DNA from: Volvox africanus
Taxonomy: Eukaryota; Chlorophyta; Chlorophyceae; Chlamydomonadales; Volvocaceae
Direction of reading: 5' to 3'
DNA length: 64,000 nt
Assembly (NCBI GenBank): GCA_030268105.1
Contig: BSDZ01000091.1
Location: 457,099-521,098, forward strand
Shown here piece by piece: positions 1 to 10,366 of the stretch. Below the pieces are notes generated by a model. That model made no database searches, had not been told where the DNA came from, and worked only from the letters and a program-made list of their open reading frames with translations. The stretch's first letter is position 1; each line of letters starts with the position of its first letter. A program made the position numbers and the translations under genes.

Positions 1-626
1 TTCAGAGTACGGCCATTCAAACCGATCTGAACCACAGGGACACGGTTATCTACGAGCGAATGCCCAGCAGACAACGTCAGTGCACTTAAGGCGGGTCCGT
101 AACCAACGGCACCCCCATCAGGAGCTTCGTACCAAACGTCAACCGAGTAGGATAGGTGTGGCCACGGAGCCAGTGTACCCTCCCGATCCACACCATTAAA
201 CAAAACGGTGCCCGGCTCGAACCGGTGGACATGCCGCATACCCCTTAACGATGCCTCTGCCTTGCGCCGACAGAAAGCGGGGAGTAATACACATGCGGCA
301 GTGCCTGGATATTGACGCCTACATCTCCTGTATATGGCCAACTGTTCCGACATCTCACGCAGAGACGAGGGGATGAACAAAACCACGTGGTTAGACAGAT
401 CGATAGACGACAGGGGACGGCGAGGTGTAAACAAATTACACAACGGGTCGAAGCAGAGAAGTCCCGTGCGTCCGTCAAGCGTGATGCGTCGCGCAATGAC
501 TCGCTCGATGTGTCCAAGTACACAAGGCAACAATGCCTTAACGGCTGGCCGTAAGGATGACCACCGACCACGCGTTAGTTCAGAAAACCCAGGTAGAGCC
601 CCCTCCGCAGGAACCCGGGCAAGCCC
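1..626 (-). CDS. pol: Element A pol, N-terminal fragment (protease region), cut by window edge
   Basis: This is the frame that continues directly from the A gag stop codon (627-629). It is homologous to the start of the intact E2 pol and to D at 15301-15926. It covers the pre-protease region and stops just short of the DTGA protease motif, which would lie beyond position 1. No stop codon is seen in the frame. No separate start codon is needed if pol is made by readthrough of the gag UAG; a Met comparable to E2 26450 is also present. Partial only because the window ends. Confidence 0.8.
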
Positions 627-1862
627 CTATTTCGGCTGAGGTACAAACGGCGGCATTAGAGGGCAATCCTTCGTAGAATGGCTCTCCGCACACCGTAGAC
701 AAACGTTGGCCAATTTTCGACGCTCGAATTCGGAACGATTGCAATTCCATTTTGGCATAAATGTGTCGTCCGTACGAGTACGCTTCGCGTTGGGGTCGGA
801 ACGCTGTGCGGCTGCCGACGACGGCGCACCACCACGCTTCCTGTTCCTAGCTGGGTCCGAGCTCGGACCTGCCCCTCCTGTACCACGGACACCCGAGCTA
901 GCGCCCCCGCGCGCCTTGCGTTGCCCGTTGCTGCGTCGCGTCGCGGCAGTAGGCGTGGGGCGGGTCGCGCCGAGGTCCTGGTCGAGAGCCACAGCTTCCC
1001 CAAGCGGATCCTGCACTTGCACGGCATTTGCACGAGGGGCAGACTTGACTTCTTCCTCGCCGGCAAGAAGTCGTATCTCCGCGCCCTTAGCAAAAGCGAC
1101 CAACGCGTCATACGACTTGATCTGCGCTCCAACCAAGTCAGTGGCGCACCATTTAGCCAAAAGTTTCGTTAGGCCTCGCCTAAACCAAAAGACACGCTCA
1201 GATTCGGTGAGGTCAGCAATGGGAGTCACAAGTGCTTCGAAGCGTGACTGGTACGCAGGTACATTTTCATCCCGACGCATGTGGTAGCTACCCGCTGCCA
1301 AAACGTTACGAGCTTCCACATCGCGTGCTTGAACCTCAGTAGCGAATCGTGCGAGCAAAGCGGCGACCAACTCGTCAAAAGTATAGCTGCCCCGGGCGTT
1401 GGTCCAATTGCGATACCAGTCCTTCGCTGAGCCCTCGAGGGTGTTACCAACGAAGAGACACCTGATACCGTCATTGTCGCCACCATGAACAGCTTGGAGG
1501 TACTTTTTAGCGTCACGCACGTACGCACGAGTTGCATCGGCTATGCTATGCCCTGGTGTCTTGTCGGTCAGCGAAATATTGAGCCTAGGAACGGGAATCG
1601 ACAATCTCATCACCTCAGGGATGTCATCATGCCCTCGAGCTTGAGGTAATGGCAGAACCCTTGGTCCAGCAGTGTTGTCCATATTCGTGTTCACTGCTGA
1701 ATGCGGCACAATTAAGTGAGCAGGGGTCTGAAGGAAAAGGGGCTCTTGAGTGGCTCGCGCGCCAACAGTCTCAAGACCTCTATCCGGCGCTCTAGCAGCT
1801 ACAACGAAATCGGGTTGGCTAGCTAGGCTAGTGTGCGGCGTATCGTCGTGTTCCGCGGACAT
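627..1862 (-). CDS. gag: Element A gag polyprotein
   Basis: Intact 411-codon gag, nearly identical to gag of E2 and E1. It has an N-terminal Pro-rich part, then a capsid-like domain (about residues 85-260, with the segments KDWYRNWTNAR, YQSRFEALVTPIADL and ERVFWFRRGL), a basic Ser/Gly/Arg-rich stretch (about 305-365) and a C-terminal zinc knuckle of spacing CX2CX3HX4C (CLRC...H...C). Gag packages the element RNA into virus-like particles. It ends at UAG (627-629); the pol frame continues open directly after it. The ATG at 1862 overlaps the end of the upstream leader ORF (stop at 1828). Confidence 0.93.
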   Translation of the reverse strand: MSAEHDDTPHTSLASQPDFVVAARAPDRGLETVGARATQEPLFLQTPAHLIVPHSAVNTNMDNTAGPRVLPLPQARGHDDIPEVMRLSIPVPRLNISLTDKTPGHSIADATRAYVRDAKKYLQAVHGGDNDGIRCLFVGNTLEGSAKDWYRNWTNARGSYTFDELVAALLARFATEVQARDVEARNVLAAGSYHMRRDENVPAYQSRFEALVTPIADLTESERVFWFRRGLTKLLAKWCATDLVGAQIKSYDALVAFAKGAEIRLLAGEEEVKSAPRANAVQVQDPLGEAVALDQDLGATRPTPTAATRRSNGQRKARGGASSGVRGTGGAGPSSDPARNRKRGGAPSSAAAQRSDPNAKRTRTDDTFMPKWNCNRSEFERRKLANVCLRCAESHSTKDCPLMPPFVPQPK

Positions 1863-2261
1863 GGAGCACGAAACGATACCCTAGTTTTGCGTAATAGAAG
1901 CCGACTTCTATCGCAAAGGCAAGAGTACAAAGTGATTCGGTGAGCCTACCGACAGTACTCTTGAGAAGATTCAGCAAACTCAGCAAGTAATTGCCCAGCT
2001 GAGTCCTGATCTCCGTAGTTTGGGCAATGAGAGTCGCCAACTGGTCCGGACGAACGCCGGTTTCAGTCGCCGCGGCAAGCAATGCCGGTGCACTGAGATT
2101 ACCTGCGACTCAGAGCATACACTTACACAACAAGTGCAGCAATCTAGGTAAAAGCAATTAAACAATTACAAACCGGAAGCGGCGGCGTCCAAAACGGCGC
2201 GGCCTAAGTCTTCGGCAAAAGTATCTAGCGGTCCTCGTGGTTCGTCGCTGGAACTCGCCAT
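1828..2261 (-). CDS. Element A leader protein, probably two exons
   Basis: Same arrangement as the E2 leader. A first ATG at 2261 opens a 31-codon ORF (begins MASSSDEPRGPL). A predicted 71-nt GT-AG intron (about 2173-2103) would join it in frame to a second exon (2102-1828) encoding a Leu-rich, probably helical segment. Without splicing the first ORF stops at once. The second exon overlaps the gag ATG in another frame. Function unknown. Seen: both ORFs and the splice-like boundaries. Inferred: splicing. Confidence 0.5.
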
Positions 2262-2328
2262 AGAAAGAACCTACTTCCGATTAGACAAAGAGAGACAGTT
2301 AGGCAACGAACCGGTCTCGCTACCAAAT

Positions 2329-3147
2329 TGTTGTACCTCTCGTTCGCGTTTGCTCATGAGTATCTGCACGTCTGGAGACTATCGACACCGATGCGCGAGC
2401 ACTTGCAAGTACAGCAAGGCAAGCGAGAGCAAACAAAGACAGCGGAAGACTTCAAGACGAAGAGAGATATAACTTACGGTCTTACAGGTCGGAATGATGC
2501 AATGAACGAAATCGCCGTCAGCGCCGGAAGCAAGCAATCATCACGCGGCGGTGATTAGCGAAGTTAAGGCTTAGCTCGGGCTAAGTAGAATAGTGTATAG
2601 GAATAGTAATTTAGAACACACGAGTGTTCTCCGGTATCGGATCTCTTGCTTAGCCGTCCTCGCATCTGTTATACTCGCAGCATCGCAATGCCGTACGATT
2701 CACATCAGGAGGCCGATCCTAGATGTGACAACCCTACTGCGTCTAGGCGATGTCTACGCATAACAACGTGTAAGCCTTTCCGGCATTCGCATGATGCAAG
2801 GGTCCGGATAACGATATCCGGTTGCAGGGCATGCATCGCGACGAGTGCGGCGCTCTCAACGTGTGCTGTAATGAAGTAATATTATATCAGATAATATTAC
2901 TTATTGTTTCGTAGCACGAGCATAATGCGCACTTCCATGCTTCGGGCTTTCATGCATGCTAGGCGGATTTGCCATGATGCGATGTCGCGATGGATAATGA
3001 CAACATGCCAAATGCATATATAAATGTACACGAATACATTTATATCATGCAGATTCATTCATATGCAATGCGTTCATCACAAAAGCACTTCGCCTCGTAG
3101 GATCGCGTCGACCTACGCGTCGGCGGGAAATGAACCGTAGCACAACA
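2329..3147 (-). repeat. 5' LTR of element A (family 1 LTR)
   Basis: An 819-bp LTR in reverse orientation, starting TGTTGTACC and ending GCACAACA on the plus strand, so it has 6-bp inverted ends (TGTTGT/ACAACA). It is homologous throughout to the LTRs of D, E1, E2, G, H and I, and carries the same set of hairpins described for the E2 LTR. The primer-site complement lies just left of it (about 2316-2325), with one change (TGGTAGCGAGAC instead of TGGTATCGAGAC). Confidence 0.95.
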
Positions 3148-4841
3148 CGTGTCCGTGTATGGATTGCATGCCGCGGTCTCAAAGGTAGTGTTCGCTCGAA
3201 TAAGGTGTGCCCGCTGGGTTTGCTCCAAGGGGGGCGGGTCCCATCGGCCCTGCCGCTGAGGGGTCGTTAGATTGCTGTCCTTGGGTTTTGGGTATTTCGA
3301 GAGGGGGTTCACCCTCTGTGGTCTCGTTTGCTCATATCTCTCCATCGCCTTTGGTCCGTTGGGCAACCTTCCGAGTTGTGTTGCGGGGATATCAGACGGC
3401 TCCCATATTACTCTGCGGAAGTGGTGGTCGATCCGCGTGCCATAGAGGCCTGTCACTGGCAAGAGCTGCTTGGGCACGTATCCCATACTGGCATATGCGC
3501 CGACGATAGACTTCGGGGTAACAGTGTCTTTCCAGGGAACCGTGTAATATTGTTCATGGGTTGAGGTCGTATCCGCCCCAGTTTTCCGTTTCCTGGGGGG
3601 TTTCACCTTTGAGGGGACGGTACGTTTTGTGATTGGGCCCGCGAGTATTTCCGTGATGTCCTCTGCATCGTTGTATAGGTCGTAAACTATCTGTTGTTGC
3701 CCCGTTGTGTCCTTTGCTTGTCCTTTTCCAGGCTTCCAGGGTATCCGGTCTTCCAGGATTTGATCGCGGGTAACCTTCCATCGAGGTCTCCACCATTGTG
3801 GGGTGAGGTGCTCTGGTAGCTTCGGTGTCCCTGGTAGCGCTCCGACCGGTTCGGGTGTAGGTGGGTGACCGGCGTATTTCCTGGCGGTGATGCTCGATCC
3901 AGCCCCTGTCGCACCCGTGCCTGTGCTGGCGCGGGAGTGACGTGGCGCTACCGCCGTGCAGTCAAGTCCCTTTTCAGCGAGGTATGCCAGCACGGGGTTT
4001 GGGGTGCCGGTTTCTCCTGGCACGGGGGTCATACTGATGTTTAGTGTGCGACGGGTTTGCCGGCTTGGCCCCTGGACGATAGGCCCGGGAGGGTTTCCTA
4101 GGTTGGGTACACTCCTACGGGTGTCTTTTTGCAGGGCTGCCATGACGCGTCTCACTTCTATATACGATGTGCATTGTGGGGCTGGGTCTCGGAGTTGTGC
4201 GCCGTGGATGGCTGCAGAATCTGTTCTCACGTTGCTGTTGTCACAGCGTGTATTGTTGTTGATGAAGTCCTGTTGCCGCTGATAGGCGGATGTTGTGCGC
4301 TTCCGTCCTGTGCATGCTGGATCCGAAGGGCGGCTCGGCGGCGCTGGCGGGTCGCTCTTCATGTCATCTGGCTTGGTGTGGGGATGGTGTGGTTTCTGCG
4401 TGGTCTTACACCACACGATAGGTGTATTACGGCGTACCTGCGGGTCGAGGGATGGTGCTAGTATTGGGTTGGGGAGACTTGATTTGTGCCGGAGGCCGGG
4501 GAATGGCAGGTCGCTGGGAATCTCGCGGAGGCGTCTGTCTTCCAGAGGTAGCACGGACGACCAGCAACGCGGGTCATGTGCCTTCGTGTGTGGGGCTTGG
4601 GGGCATTGGGCACTTATCGCTAGGCTTAGTCGATTCAGGGCAATCTTGTGCCGGTGTTGCACCTTGCCCCGGGGGAAAAGCTTCTGGAGTTCGGTGATGG
4701 TGATGAGGTGTTGTGTTGTGTTCTTGTCAATGAGCGCGTGCATGTCTAAGCCCAGCTCTGTTAAGGGGAGCAGGCACCGGAACGGCAGGGTTCCGGGCTT
4801 TGTGTCTTGCCGTGCGTTGATGACGGAGGCGGCCGTCATGA
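3148..4841 (-). pseudogene. LINE ORF2, long C-terminal region (truncated by element A)
   Basis: Open frame of about 560 codons that continues the RT-containing ORF2 in frame once the short element at 4856-5125 and one TSD copy are removed. The apparent start Met near 4839 is therefore internal. The region is rich in Pro, Thr, Lys and Arg, with a more folded-looking part towards the end (Trp-rich segment near PQWWRPRWKVTRDQILEDR, then VPWKDTVTPKSIVGAYASMG). I see no RNase H, restriction-like endonuclease or CCHC motif. I do not recognise the domain. The frame is cut at 3148 by the LTR of element A; the last residues of the apparent ORF are LTR-encoded. Confidence 0.75.
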
Positions 4842-5139
4842 GAGTGTTTAGGGATTATTATTATTATTATGGTTACTCCGCCCTTGCGGGCTGGCGTGTA
4901 TTATGGGGATCTCCGGAATTTTAACTGAGTGGGCACGCGTACCTCAGCGTCTTCATCTGAGGCCGCTAGAGATCACCTGTTTTTTGGTTACGCAGAGTTT
5001 GCTTGCTCTCTACGGCCCCTATCCATGTGCCAGCCCCTTCGGATGTACTGGCATTTAGGTGGGTGTCAAACCACCCCGCACCATCAGCCCAGTTACGGGC
5101 CTCAGATGTGCACTTCACGGGCTATGAGTGTTTAGGGAT
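4842..5139 (-). mobile_element. Short (TAA)n-tailed retroelement copy 1 (5'-truncated), with 14-bp TSD
   Basis: An insertion of about 270 bp (4856-5125) flanked by a perfect 14-bp direct repeat, gagtgtttagggat (4842-4855 and 5126-5139). On the minus strand it ends in a (TAA)n tail next to the left TSD, as for elements copied by target-primed reverse transcription. A longer copy lies at 53050-53486. The minus strand encodes a plausible peptide (ARNWADGAGWFDTHLNAS...) ending at a stop, so this may be the 3' end of a LINE rather than a true SINE. The sequence does not match any part of the LINE visible here, whose own 3' end lies outside the window. Confidence 0.88.
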
Positions 5140-6926
5140 GTGTTGTACGGCATCCCCTTGTCTGTGATCGTGATGCCGTGGTCTCGCGCCAGGGTCAGCT
5201 GTTTTAAGGTGGTATAAAAACTGCTCTCACGTTTCAACATGTGCATCCTGGTGTCGGCCGCCAGACGACACTGCAGCTCAAGCATGGCTCTTGTCACGAC
5301 GCCTAGCCAGCCTTCATCATTTAGGAATAAGACCAGCGCGCGTACTGCCATGCGCACGTAGATTGGTAGCAGGGACCCAACTCCCAATCCATACTGTTCC
5401 GCTGGTAGCAGCACGGCACGTGTGGGGAAACTGGTGGGCAAGCCGTGGCAGCGTCGGGCTACGCATGCTATCATCGTGTCCAAAAGTTTGATATCGTTAG
5501 GTGTGTATGCCATGGTGGGGAAGCTGTACGACACTACCGGTTGTATACAATTCTGTATGATTCTGATGCATTGGTCCGGCGATGCTAGGGAGCCCTGAAG
5601 TAGGTCACCCTTGTCCCTCACCGTCTTGCAGACATGGGCCATCTGTGCACTCCAGTTGAGGGTCATCGTCACGTGTACCCCAAGGTATTTGTAGGGCTCC
5701 GTGGGGGGTAGGTACGGCACTGCCTGGCCGCTTATCTTTATTTTTTCCTCCAGGGCTGACTTGAGTGTGCGTGTACAAGTGGGTACGTTCAGGCCTCAGT
5801 CAGCCCAAGCTCTGTGGTGCAGGATGCCCGTCACTGCGCTTTTTTTGTGGTTTACGTGCAGGCCCGCCCATTTTGAGTACAAGCTGATTTTGTTGCATTG
5901 CATTTGTAGGTCTTGTGCGTTGTTGGTCATCACAGCGAGGTCGTCGGCGTATGCGGCTGAGCTTCCGTGGTATCTGGCGTTCAAGCTGTCAGAGAGGCAG
6001 CCATATTTGTACCCTCGTCCGCCTGCATGAAGCCATCGGAGGAGTGGTTCAAGGAAGATGATGAATAGCACCGGCGAAAGCGTGTCTCCCTGAACCGTGC
6101 CACGTTTGATCATTATTGGTGCTGTGTGGCCGTGCTCTGTCCGTATAGTGGTCCGTGCCTGGCTGTAAAGGTCCCGTATGACATAGATGACGTCTTCGGG
6201 TAGCCCCAAGTCGTACATGATCTGTAGCAGCAGGTCGTGGTTGATGGTGTTGAATGCCGAGGAGAAATCGACAAATAGCAAGTAGAGATCTTTGCGTGCG
6301 AGGCCAGCATCCTCAATCACATGGAGCAGGTTTTGGATTTGCCTTTCCTTGTTTCTGTACCGGAGGAACCCTTCTTGCGCCTCACTGAACAATGAGAGTT
6401 TGGGAGCGACGTCCCCGATGGACACTGTGATGAGGCTAGTCCATAGCTTATAAAAGGTGTTGGCGAGGGCAATGGGTCTCTTGTTGCTCAAGAGGAGCGC
6501 ATCCCCTGCTTTCGGTAGGAGGACCGTGACGGATTCAGTCCATGTCTTCGGTGTGCGGGCCTGGACCCACATAACTTTCAGGAGGACATGGATGGTGGTC
6601 TGTAAGGTAGCAGGCCCTCAGCAGCTCGTTAGGTAGTCCATCTGGTCCCGGCGTCTTATTACGGGCTAGGTGTTGGATACATTTGTTAAAGTTAAACGAG
6701 TCAGTGACGCTGCAAAGCAAGACTTTATCCGTGGCCTGTCTCGGGCTGGTTAGGGAGAAGGCGTCTGGTGCGGTGTTCTGCAGGAATGGGTACGATCGTG
6801 GGATTTCCTCGGGGCGGTACCGTCCAGTCTTTGGGGCGCTAATGGGGGCGGCCTGCTTCTGGTAGTCCTGGTGTACAGCTTCAAGGATGGATTCGGGTTC
6901 CATGCACACTTTTCCTGAGACTGGGT
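5139..6926 (-). pseudogene. LINE ORF2, reverse transcriptase domain
   Basis: Non-LTR reverse transcriptase. Visible motifs: KTPGPDGLPNELLRA (start of fingers), FVDFSSAFNTINHDLL (motif A, catalytic Asp), GTVQGDTLSPVLF (motif B), AYADDLAVM (motif C, catalytic YADD) and KYLGV (thumb entry). The Y/F-ADD motif and the PDG segment are typical of LINEs, not LTR elements. Two defects: a 1-nt frameshift near 6605, between ELLRACYL and the downstream frame that starts near 6572, and an in-frame TGA at 5796-5798. The 5' side ends at the insertion point of element B (TSD gtttc at 6927-6931) and resumes at 42327. The 3' side resumes beyond the short element at 4841. Confidence 0.92.
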
Positions 6927-6931
6927 GTTTC

Positions 6932-7354
6932 TGTTGTATCCTTAATGCATTTCGGTAATTCATTGAGATATAATAATTATATGTTTATTATTTTATGATA
7001 TAATATAATTAATTATCAGATTAACTGTTTCATGTTCCCATCTGGCATTTGATTTGTGGATTTGGTCTAGGCTGTCGACGACCAATACTAACTGACTTCC
7101 TGAAACATCTGAACCTGTCGGTTACTCCATAACCTGTATGGAATGGGCCATTTACCGCCTGAATGGTAAATGGTGGAACACCTGGTTCCTGGTTCACTGA
7201 ATCTCCGGTTATAGTGGTAACTTCTGAAGGTCACGCCCGGTTCGAGGCCTTATGGTCTCTCAAGTACGACCTAGTCGGCGGCTCTACTTAATCGGGCTCT
7301 GGCACAACAACCGGTATCTTTTGATACCACCCTTCGTGGGTACCATTTACAACA
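6932..7354 (+). repeat. 5' LTR of element B (family 2 LTR)
   Basis: Starts TGTTGTATCC and ends TTTACAACA. It is short (423 bp) and AT-rich at its 5' end. It contains hairpins: ccatttacc pairing with ggtaaatgg (about 7148-7173) and ggtatc-tttt-gatacc (about 7313-7328). Its partner is 41904-42326. Confidence 0.95.
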
Positions 7355-7357
7355 AGC

Positions 7358-7369
7358 TGGTATCGAGAC
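7358..7369 (+). promoter_or_regulatory. Primer binding site of element B
   Basis: TGGTATCGAGAC, 3 nt after the 5' LTR. The same 12 bases follow the E-family LTRs. The complement would be a tRNA 3' end reading GUCUCGAU-A-CCA, implying an A1:U72 pair, the hallmark of eukaryotic initiator tRNA-Met. The tRNA identity is inferred. Confidence 0.75.
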
Positions 7370-7501
7370 TGTTCCTCCCTGGGACGTCTCGTCAAGTTTT
7401 CCGCTGAAATCGTTCAAGCCTTCTCAAGTCTTTCTGTGGTAACTGCTCAAGCCACTCTAACCGCGCAACGTGCTAAAGCCACTCAAGCTACCCTTTTATA
7501 A

Positions 7502-8149
7502 ATGGACATCGACCACGATCTTCCTCCTCCCGACATCCCTCTGGACATGGAGACATTGCCTGAGGAGCTGAGCGCCGCTATTTTCGCTGCGGCTACCACA
7601 GGTCTGTAATATTCACGAAGTTAGTCTAGTGACACTCAGAACCTGCTCTCTGTGAGTTCGGCTGTGCTTTCTGTTAAAGTCAATCTCTAAGTTAGTCGCG
7701 GTCAACGTGACTCGCGACCTAGACAATTTTGCCTTCTCTGTTAGGTAATATCTTCCTGCAACACTGCTTTCTATCTAGAACTTGTATTGCAGTTTTGCTG
7801 AGGAATCCGTGTAGTTGCGGGTTCGATAGTACCTTCGCATCGAATCCGACGAGGAGTCGACTTCGTGAATTCACTTCGGCTTCCACTAATACATATATAT
7901 CTCTGTTACTTGAAAGGTATTGTGTTTGTTCCAACCGCCGTGAGTGCTTCTGCAGTGTCAACACCTCAGACCCATCAGAGCGGCACTTCTGCCCAGTCAC
8001 TCCGATCCATCGCAAATCAACTTCACGCGCGGACTTCAAAATTTTTGAAGTTCATCGAAGGCATCCAAGCGTTGGGTAGGCCCTGGTCCTTGCCTTTGCT
8101 TTGCCTTTCACCAGAACAGTCACTCGCAGTTCGATCTGTTAGGCTTTAA
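7502..8149 (+). CDS. Element B leader protein, probably two exons
   Basis: First ATG of the element RNA at 7502, giving a 35-codon ORF (MDIDHDLPPPDIPLDM...) that ends at a stop right after a splice-donor-like site (CACAG|GTCTGT at 7601/7602). An acceptor-like site at 7916 (TTGAAAG|GT) would join it in frame, through a 315-nt intron, to an ORF ending at 8149, just 10 nt before the gag ATG. The E-family leader has the same plan with a 71-nt intron. The amino acid sequences are not obviously alike, but both first exons end in (S/T)GL-stop at the same kind of donor. Function unknown; splicing is inferred. Confidence 0.45.
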
Positions 8150-8159
8150 GGCATACAAT

Positions 8160-8839
8160 ATGCAAGCCTCAAACTTAGCGAATGCTGTCTCGGCTCTTGC
8201 TGCCAACACCTTTCAGTTTGTTGGCCGGATTGCTGCTAATGCTAGCCAAGCGAATAGGTGGGAATGGCTCTCTAGGCTGACACAGCCACCAAATGCTGCT
8301 GTGGCAGGTGGTATCGACCTTCCGAACCAGCCTTCACCTATTCCCAGGCAAGGCGGCACAGCATCCCCTGAGGCACCTACATCACCTATTTGCCCCATCC
8401 CCTTTTTATGTTCATGGCCCTGCTGTAGTGTCAAACCATTTGACACCTGGTGCCGTGGATATTCCTGGGATGGCTCCCGCTGCCGCTGCGACAACTTGTG
8501 CTGCTGTTGTGGGCACCTCTTCCAGGCCACCTGGGCCTCCTCATACTGGACATGAGGACGAGGTGATAAAAATAGCGATCGCAGTGCCTAAGCTGAATAT
8601 CCCTACGGATGTAAAGCTTTCTGATTTAGGACGAGTTGCTGCGCCTCTAACACAGGCCTTTGTCCGTAATGTTAGGAACTACTTTGACACAGCCCGTGGG
8701 GGTCAACAGGACTCTACGCGCCGTCTTTTCTTGGCCACTGCCTTTGAAGGCGCGGCAAGATTATGGCACGATCAATGGACTAACCCAAGGGATTCCTATA
8801 CATCTGAGGAACTACTAGAAGCACTGCTTGTCCGTTTTG
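8160..8839 (+). pseudogene. gag: Element B gag, N-terminal half
   Basis: Starts at ATG 8160 (MQASNLANAVSALAANTF). It changes frame near 8390 and continues through VPKLNIPTDVKLSDLGR and FVRNVRNYF...FEGAARLWHDQWTNPRDSYTS in pieces matching the E2 capsid-like domain. It is interrupted at 8839 by a solo LTR (TSD ttttg) and resumes at 9674. Confidence 0.85.
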
Positions 8840-9673
8840 TGTTGAACCTCTCCTTCGTGTTTGCTCATAAGTATCTGCGCGTCTGAAGGCTTTCGACACC
8901 GATGTGCGAGCACTTGCAAGTACAGCAAGGCAAGCGCAAGCAAACAGAGACAGCGGAAGACTTCAAGACAAGAAGAGATATAACTTACAGTCTTACAGAT
9001 CGAAGCGGTGCAATGGACGTAATCGCCGTCAGCGCCGGAAGCAAGCAATCATCACGCGGCGGTGATAAGCGAAGTTCAGGCTTAGCTCGGGCTAAGTAGA
9101 ATAGCGTATAGCAATAATAATGTAGAACACATGAGTGTTGTCCGGTCTCGAATGTCTTATCTTGCTTAGCCGTCCTCGCATCTGTTATACTCGCAGCATC
9201 GTGATGTCGTACGGTTCACACTAGGAGGCCAATCCTAAGTGTGACAATCCTACTGCGTATAGGCGATGTCTACGTATAACAACGTATAAGCCTTTCCAGC
9301 ATTCGCATGATGCAAGGGTCCGAATAACGATATTTGGTTGCAAGGCATGTATCGCGACGAGTGCGGCGCTCTCAACGTGTGCTGTAATGAAGTAATATTA
9401 TATCAAATAATATTACTTATCGTTTTGTAGCACGAGCATAATGCGCACTTCAATGCTTCGGGCTTTCATGCATGCTAGGCGGATTTGCCATGATGCGATG
9501 TCGCGATGGATAATGATGACATGCCAAATGCATATATAAATGTATACGAATACATTTATATCATGCAAGTTCATTCATATGCAGTGATCGTTCATGCGTT
9601 CATCAAAATAGCACTTCGCCTCGTAGCGTCGCATCGACCTACGCATCGGCGGGAAACGAACTGTAGCACAACA
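8840..9673 (-). repeat. Solo LTR (family 1) inserted in element B gag
   Basis: An 834-bp LTR in reverse orientation, starting TGTTGAACC (one change from TGTTGTACC) and ending GCACAACA, flanked by a perfect 5-bp TSD ttttg (8835-8839 and 9674-9678). There is no internal region, so it arose by LTR-LTR recombination of a full element. Its closest relative in the window is the solo LTR at 48172-49004. Confidence 0.95.
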
Positions 9674-10366
9674 TTTTGCACCCCAGGTCCAGTCACGTGA
9701 CACTGAGGCATGCCTGAAATTAAATGCTGGCAAATACCGCATGCCCTGGAGAAACTGACTCTGCCTATCAGAGCCGCTTTGAGGCTCTTGTCACGCCCAT
9801 TGCAGACCTGTCTGATAGTGAGCACGTGTTTTGGTTTCAGCAGGGCCTGTCATCCGACCTTAGTGGGGACTGTGCAACTGACCTGTCGGGTAAAACCTTT
9901 AAGTCCTATACAGACTTGGTTCAGTTCTCCCTGGGAGCTGAACTTAGGTTACTGGCCCGACGGGAATCTGACAAACTGGCCCGTCCCAAACTGAACATGC
10001 TGTCGGTACAGGACATGGCTTTCGACGACCCTGACGAGGAGACCCCGGCGCCCCCGACCGCGGGCTGCATCCGTTCATACAGGCATCACTGGGCACGAGG
10101 ATCAGCCGCGGCAGGTTAAGGGCGCCGGTAAGTCTAAGAGGGGCGGTGGACAGCAGGGGAGGCACTTGGCCCCAAAAGGGGGCCACGTGCAGAAGAAGGG
10201 GCCTAAGCAGAACCTGGCGGAGTATTTAACTACATTCAAATGTACTAGACGGGAGTTCCATTTTCGTAATCAGCATGGGATGTGCCTCTGTTGCGGTTCC
10301 GACTAACATAGGGTCGACTCCTGCCAAATGCTGGGGCCGGAGAAAAATAAGGGTAAGGACCACTAG
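9674..10366 (+). pseudogene. gag: Element B gag, C-terminal half with zinc knuckle and terminal UAG
   Basis: Resumes the capsid-like domain (YQSRFEALVTPIADLSDSEHVFWFQQGL), then a basic stretch (GKSKRGGGQQGRH) and a zinc knuckle of canonical spacing CX2CX4HX4C. An in-frame TAA (about 10304-10306) now falls inside the knuckle. A frameshift lies near 10117. The gag frame ends at UAG 10364-10366, followed in frame by GAA CTT GCC CAG. This matches the UAG GGG CTT GCC CGG context of the D/E family. Confidence 0.82.

Larger units (their letters stand above)
1..3147 (-). mobile_element. Element A: Ty3/gypsy chromovirus, 5' part only
   Basis: Minus-strand gypsy element of the same family as D, E1, E2, G, H and I. 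Reading along the minus strand it has its 5' LTR (3147-2329), a primer site just inside it, a leader region, gag and the start of pol. It runs off the left edge of the window inside the protease region. It is inserted in the C-terminal part of the LINE ORF2: the host frame is open up to 3148 and then reads into LTR sequence. The 5 bases next to the LTR are cgtgt (3148-3152); the matching TSD copy would lie outside the window, so it cannot be tested. The gag and leader are intact, so this is a fairly young copy. Confidence 0.93.

Noticed and set aside
706..1287. Antisense ORFs of up to 193 codons across each gag copy
   Set aside because: They recur only because gag is repeated, lack recognisable domains, and mirror the Arg/Ser-rich gag region on the other strand.
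3055..4839. The 594-codon ORF as an independent gene
   Set aside because: Its start is internal once the short element at 4856-5125 is removed, and its last 30 or so residues are LTR A sequence. It is the C-terminal part of the LINE ORF2.
5721..5800. Frameshift between the two RT ORFs of the LINE at 5.8 kb
   Set aside because: The frames are the same; the break is an in-frame TGA at 5796-5798.
9506..9700. Short ORFs inside every LTR (for example the 76-codon ORF at 2328-2558 and its repeats in all LTR copies)
   Set aside because: They lie in LTR sequence on both strands, differ in frame and end between copies, and overlap the hairpins. I treat them as chance ORFs of a repeated non-coding region.
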